A stretch of 64,000 nt of DNA from Phaeocystidibacter sp965659725 (GTDB lineage: Bacteria; Bacteroidota; Bacteroidia; Flavobacteriales; Schleiferiaceae), in the NCBI GenBank assembly GCA_965659725.1, contig CBFHXG010000007.1:1-64000 (forward strand). Direction: 5' to 3'. Positions 61,388-64,000 of this stretch are shown here, in pieces; the first letter of the stretch is position 1, and the number at the start of each line of letters is the position of its first letter. The notes beneath the pieces were generated by a model. That model ran no database searches, was not told the origin of the DNA, and was given only the letters and a program-made list of their open reading frames with translations. The translations under genes and the position numbers were made by a program.

Positions 61388-61995
61388 GATTGAGTCTCTA
61401 ATCGTTTTACTTCTGCCAAGGGATGGACGGCAAAGTTACGTCCCGTTTTTAGCTCCTCACAGAGAAATCGTGTTCTTCGTTTCATTCCCTTGCGCATGGG
61501 CGACCTTCCTGGTAGTTGAAATATGGCATTCTCAGGTAGGCTTTCAAGGGTAACCACACCATTTGAATCGCTGTTCTCCCCTCTTAATACACGCAGAAGA
61601 TCCGTATCTGCAGAGCAACTTGCCTTTGGGTTGCTGAGGTATTTCCGGATGGGGGCTTCTAAGTGTTCGGGGTACACCGAATCCTCAAGGATGGGTGCCA
61701 TCGCTTTTTGGAATGTCCTTTTCCATTCCTTTCCATGAGGAGCCACCCGCACTCTGTACTCTTCATGCGTTTTCATATGCGCAATTTCATGGACCAAGGT
61801 GAGAAGGAAATGATACGGGTTGAGGTCGCCATTGACCGTTATTTGATGGGATCTACCACCCATTCCAGGTCGGAAGTCCCCAAGTTTTGTCTTTCGCGGA
61901 CGAACGACCTTCAACTTGAACGAATGGGGTTTGAGCAACGACTCAACATGCTTTGAAGCGCCATCTGGCAAGAAGGGTTGGAGAGCTTCTATCAC
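61384..61995 (-). CDS. SprT-like zinc metalloprotease domain protein
   Basis: 203 residues, GTG start at 61995. The zinc motif HEIAH is at 69-73 (LTLVHEIAHMKTHEE), and PHGKEWKRTFQKAM is the second family region with its His. Later residues include a Cys (SCSAD) and a basic end (RRTRFLCEELKTGRNF). SprT/Spartan-type domains may repair DNA-protein crosslinks, but the bacterial role is open. The gene lies between a 41-residue lipoprotein and purK, overlapping both (GTGA and ATGA). Confidence 0.85.
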   Translation of the reverse strand: MIEALQPFLPDGASKHVESLLKPHSFKLKVVRPRKTKLGDFRPGMGGRSHQITVNGDLNPYHFLLTLVHEIAHMKTHEEYRVRVAPHGKEWKRTFQKAMAPILEDSVYPEHLEAPIRKYLSNPKASCSADTDLLRVLRGENSDSNGVVTLESLPENAIFQLPGRSPMRKGMKRRTRFLCEELKTGRNFAVHPLAEVKRLETQS

Positions 61996-62117
61996 GCTGC
62001 TTGCTGATTTTCAATGGACGAAAATTTCGGACAATTACAGTCCTTAGAAGCTCCGCAAGCAGAGATCAAGCCTACTAGGAAAATGAAAATGAAGACTTTG
62101 ACTATGTTATTTTTCAC
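61992..62117 (-). CDS. 41-residue lipoprotein, GTG start
   Basis: Found on the minus strand in the gap before sprT. It has a basic N terminus, a hydrophobic core (IVKVFIFIFLVGLI) and a lipobox ISAC, giving a lipid anchor at Cys21, followed by a short Cys-containing tail (GASKDCNCPKFSS). The start is GTG at 62117; the TGA overlaps the sprT-like GTG (GTGA). A TAATTTTG promoter element sits 25 bases upstream. Small lipoproteins of this shape occur beside sprT in other Bacteroidota as I recall, but I cannot check. Function unknown. Confidence 0.7.
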   Translation of the reverse strand: MKNNIVKVFIFIFLVGLISACGASKDCNCPKFSSIENQQAA

Positions 62118-62142
62118 TTCTCTGAAAGTTCGCGATAAGCCA

Positions 62143-62150
62143 CAAAATTA
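62143..62150 (-). promoter_or_regulatory. -7 promoter element TAnnTTTG for the lipoprotein-sprT-purKE run
   Basis: The minus strand reads TAATTTTG, an exact match, 25 bases before the GTG at 62117. It lies five bases from a promoter-like element for mlaE in the other direction, so the two promoters are back to back. Confidence 0.55.
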
Positions 62151-62154
62151 AACT

Positions 62155-62162
62155 TATTTTAG
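62155..62162 (+). promoter_or_regulatory. Near-match -7 element (TATTTTAG) four bases from the mlaE start
   Basis: TATTTTAG differs from TAnnTTTG at one base and is followed by CGGC and ATG at 62167. Same spacing as at tsaE. Confidence 0.4.
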
Positions 62163-62166
62163 CGGC

Positions 62167-62913
62167 ATGATCTATCGATTCTTCAATGGAATTGGACAAT
62201 ACGCTCTTTTGATGTGGCGAGTATTCCGCAAACCCGAGAGTTGGCGGGAATCCTGGAAGTCCTTTTGGAGAGAGGTAGACCTTCTTGGGATCGATTCTTT
62301 GTGGATCGTATCGATCATCTCACTCTTCATGGGGGCGGTAGTTACCATTCAAACTGCACTCAACCTTGATGATCCATTCATTCCAGACTATTATATCGCC
62401 ATTGCTGTGCGTGAATCGATCATCCTCGAGTTCTCGCCTACGATGGTCAGCTTGATCTTGGCTGGAAAAGTAGGCTCGAATATCGCTTCTACCATCGGCA
62501 CCATGCGAACAACGGAACAGATCGATGCCTTAGAGGTGATGGGAATCAATTCCGCCAATTATTTGATCCTTCCGAAAGTGTCAGCCAGTGTGTTCTTTAA
62601 CCCTATGTTGCTGGTTGTTAGCGTTGGACTTGGTTTGTTGGGGGGCTATCTAGCTGGTAACTGGACAGGTTTGGTGATCTTCTCCGACTTTATCCTAGGC
62701 CTTCAAATGGGTTGGAATCCATTCTACATTACCTACGCGATCATCAAGATGATCATGTTTGCGTTCCTTATCGCTTCGATCTCGGCATACTTCGGATACA
62801 CGGTAAAAGGTGGAGCGGTTGAGGTAGGCAGGGCGAGTACTACCGCTGTGGTCAATTCTTCGTTGGCTATCATCGTGTTCAATTATATTATTACTGATAT
62901 TCTATTGAACTGA
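62167..62913 (+). CDS. mlaE: MlaE-type ABC transporter permease
   Basis: 248 residues with about five membrane spans. The permease motifs are SLFMGAVVTIQTALNL, RESIILEFSPTMVSLILAGK and GTMRTTEQIDALEVMGINS, the family's coupling region. It moves phospholipid between the inner membrane and the periplasm with MlaF. In Bacteroidota these genes often come in this order, with the substrate-binding MlaD elsewhere or next in line; none follows here. TGATG overlap with mlaF. Confidence 0.9.
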   Translation: MIYRFFNGIGQYALLMWRVFRKPESWRESWKSFWREVDLLGIDSLWIVSIISLFMGAVVTIQTALNLDDPFIPDYYIAIAVRESIILEFSPTMVSLILAGKVGSNIASTIGTMRTTEQIDALEVMGINSANYLILPKVSASVFFNPMLLVVSVGLGLLGGYLAGNWTGLVIFSDFILGLQMGWNPFYITYAIIKMIMFAFLIASISAYFGYTVKGGAVEVGRASTTAVVNSSLAIIVFNYIITDILLN

Positions 62914-63674
62914 TGATCGAGGTAAAAGGACTTAAAAAGAGCTTTGGAGATACAGAGGTGCTCAAGGGTATCGATGTCAACTTTCACCCTGGGAAGACCA
63001 ATTTGATCATTGGTCGTTCGGGTTCAGGAAAGACCGTATTCCTCAAAAGCGTTCTTGGACTTCACGATATCAATGAAGGGTCGATAAAGTACGATGGTAG
63101 GGATGTAGGGGCGCTATCGAAAGATGAGCGAAAGTTACTTCGTCAGGAGATCGGAATGGTCTTCCAAGGCGGTGCACTTTTCGACTCGCAAACCGTGTTA
63201 GAGAATGTGATGTTCCCGCTTAATTTCTTTGCTGATATGAGCGAAAGTGAGAAACGGGATCGGGCTAATTTCTGTCTTTCGCGTGTTCGCTTAGATAGTG
63301 CTCATGATCGTTTTCCTGCGGAGATATCAGGCGGTATGCAAAAACGTGTAGCCATTGCCCGGGCCATTGCCATGAATCCAAAGTACTTGTTCTGCGATGA
63401 GCCGAACAGTGGTCTGGATCCCGAAACGGCCATCATCATTGACAACTTGATCCAGGAGATCACTCAGGAGTTCAACATGACCACCGTGATCAACACCCAC
63501 GATATGAACTCTGTCCTTGAGATAGGCGATCACATCATCCTATTAAAAGAAGGGTATCGCGCATGGGAGGGGAATAAAAATGAAATACTCGAATCAGATG
63601 ACCCAGCCGTTCTCGACTTTGTCTTCCGATCCGAGTTGTTCAAGAAGGTTCGAAGTGCCTTGAAGAAGGATTAA
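62913..63674 (+). CDS. mlaF: MlaF-type ABC transporter ATP-binding protein
   Basis: 253 residues. Walker A GRSGSGKT (34-41), the Q-loop in GMVFQGGALFDSQTV, the signature SGGMQKRVAIARA and Walker B YLFCDEPNSGLDP are all present, with the switch His in NTHDMNSV. It powers phospholipid transport with MlaE. Its stop TAA shares TTAA with the stop of the kynurenine monooxygenase gene. Confidence 0.92.
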   Translation: MIEVKGLKKSFGDTEVLKGIDVNFHPGKTNLIIGRSGSGKTVFLKSVLGLHDINEGSIKYDGRDVGALSKDERKLLRQEIGMVFQGGALFDSQTVLENVMFPLNFFADMSESEKRDRANFCLSRVRLDSAHDRFPAEISGGMQKRVAIARAIAMNPKYLFCDEPNSGLDPETAIIIDNLIQEITQEFNMTTVINTHDMNSVLEIGDHIILLKEGYRAWEGNKNEILESDDPAVLDFVFRSELFKKVRSALKKD

Positions 63675-64000
63675 ATCCGCTCCAATATCATTTCCATAAT
63701 GTCGTCATCCTGCCATCTTTCTTCAATGTTGGGAAGTGCCATGATCTCTTGCATGATCCTATTCTGACGCATACCTGTTTCGAGGGCATCAGCATAAGGA
63801 ATATGACTAAACGTCACCATGGAGTAGAGGGGCATCCATTTGCCGGGGTGTGAATCGGAGAATTTGCGTTCGATCTTCTTCTGAAGAAGGAAGGTCGGGT
63901 CGCCTGTTTTGTCGCGCATTTCCACGAAATTGTACATCGCCAGATCTGCAATGGCATCTGCATTCGGCTTGCGTTCGATCTCGTATAATCGCATGGCCTC
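63671..64000 (-). CDS. Kynurenine 3-monooxygenase, C-terminal fragment
   Basis: The last 109 residues are visible; the gene begins beyond the right edge. KPNADAIADLAMYNFVEMRD and PLYSMVTFSHIPYADALE are typical of the C-terminal domain of KMO, after the FAD and substrate domains. The enzyme hydroxylates kynurenine in tryptophan breakdown, towards 3-hydroxyanthranilate and NAD or acetyl-CoA. Nothing more of the pathway is in view. It is convergent with mlaF, the stops overlapping by four bases. Confidence 0.88.
   Translation of the reverse strand, partial: EAMRLYEIERKPNADAIADLAMYNFVEMRDKTGDPTFLLQKKIERKFSDSHPGKWMPLYSMVTFSHIPYADALETGMRQNRIMQEIMALPNIEERWQDDDIMEMILERI

Noticed and set aside
1..64000. 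CRISPR arrays, insertion sequences, prophage genes, rRNA and tRNA genes
   Set aside because: None was found: no regularly spaced long repeats, no transposase or integrase motifs and no structural RNA could be recognised by eye.

Overview
The window reads as a chromosomal segment of a Bacteroidota bacterium, most likely a marine member of the Flavobacteriales close to the Cryomorphaceae/Schleiferiaceae. The signs are a SusC/SusD pair, PorX of the type IX secretion regulatory system, the LpxC-FabZ fusion, a propeller-type sensor kinase, the exbB-exbD-tonB-folC block, and TAnnTTTG promoter elements, which are the -7 signature of this phylum. Shine-Dalgarno sequences are mostly absent. Genes are tightly packed, with many TAATG or ATGA stop-start overlaps. 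I found no rRNA, tRNA, CRISPR array, insertion sequence or phage gene. The family assignments are my reading of motifs and were not checked against any database.

Layout. 1-6.8 kb: the end of a HlyD-type adaptor and its TolC partner, a secreted protein, a GNAT/lipocalin-like/membrane-protein operon, then folC. 6-11.2 kb: tonB, exbD and exbB, the nhaD antiporter, an amino-acid dehydrogenase and a DUF1573 protein. 11.3-14.4 kb: a two-component system whose kinase gene is broken twice, then anmK. 14.4-19 kb: an acyl-CoA dehydrogenase, a lipoprotein, an OmpH-like protein, hutU and a 54-residue Cys-rich protein. 19-26 kb: a frameshifted multi-pass membrane protein, a glucosaminidase-LysM protein, a methyltransferase, a large DUF3352-like lipoprotein and a TlpA-like thioredoxin. 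26-32.5 kb: rnhB and a polysaccharide locus (glycosyltransferase, Wzx-like flippase, sulfotransferase, Wzz, Wzy/ligase). 32.6-36.9 kb: SusC/SusD. 37-45.6 kb: a lipid A block (second lpxD, efp, GT-C protein, ABC ATPase, lpxA, lpxC-fabZ, lpxD, HD hydrolase). 45.7-53 kb: porX, tsaE, alanine dehydrogenase, proline dehydrogenase, aroB, aroA. 53-59.7 kb: two envelope proteins and a propeller sensor kinase with its LytTR regulator. 59.7-64 kb: purE, purK, sprT, a 41-residue lipoprotein, mlaE, mlaF and the end of a kynurenine monooxygenase gene.

Taken together, most genes serve the envelope (lipid A, surface polysaccharide, TonB-dependent uptake, lipid transport) and amino-acid catabolism (histidine, proline, alanine, branched or acidic amino acids, kynurenine). 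This suits a heterotroph living on protein and polysaccharide. No clear new defence or mobile system is visible. The most interesting points are the doubly broken histidine kinase preceded by three direct repeats, the recurrent promoter elements lying only 4-6 bases from start codons (predicted leaderless mRNAs), the insertion of a GT-C protein and an orphan ABC ATPase into the lipid A block, and two small genes with non-ATG starts.
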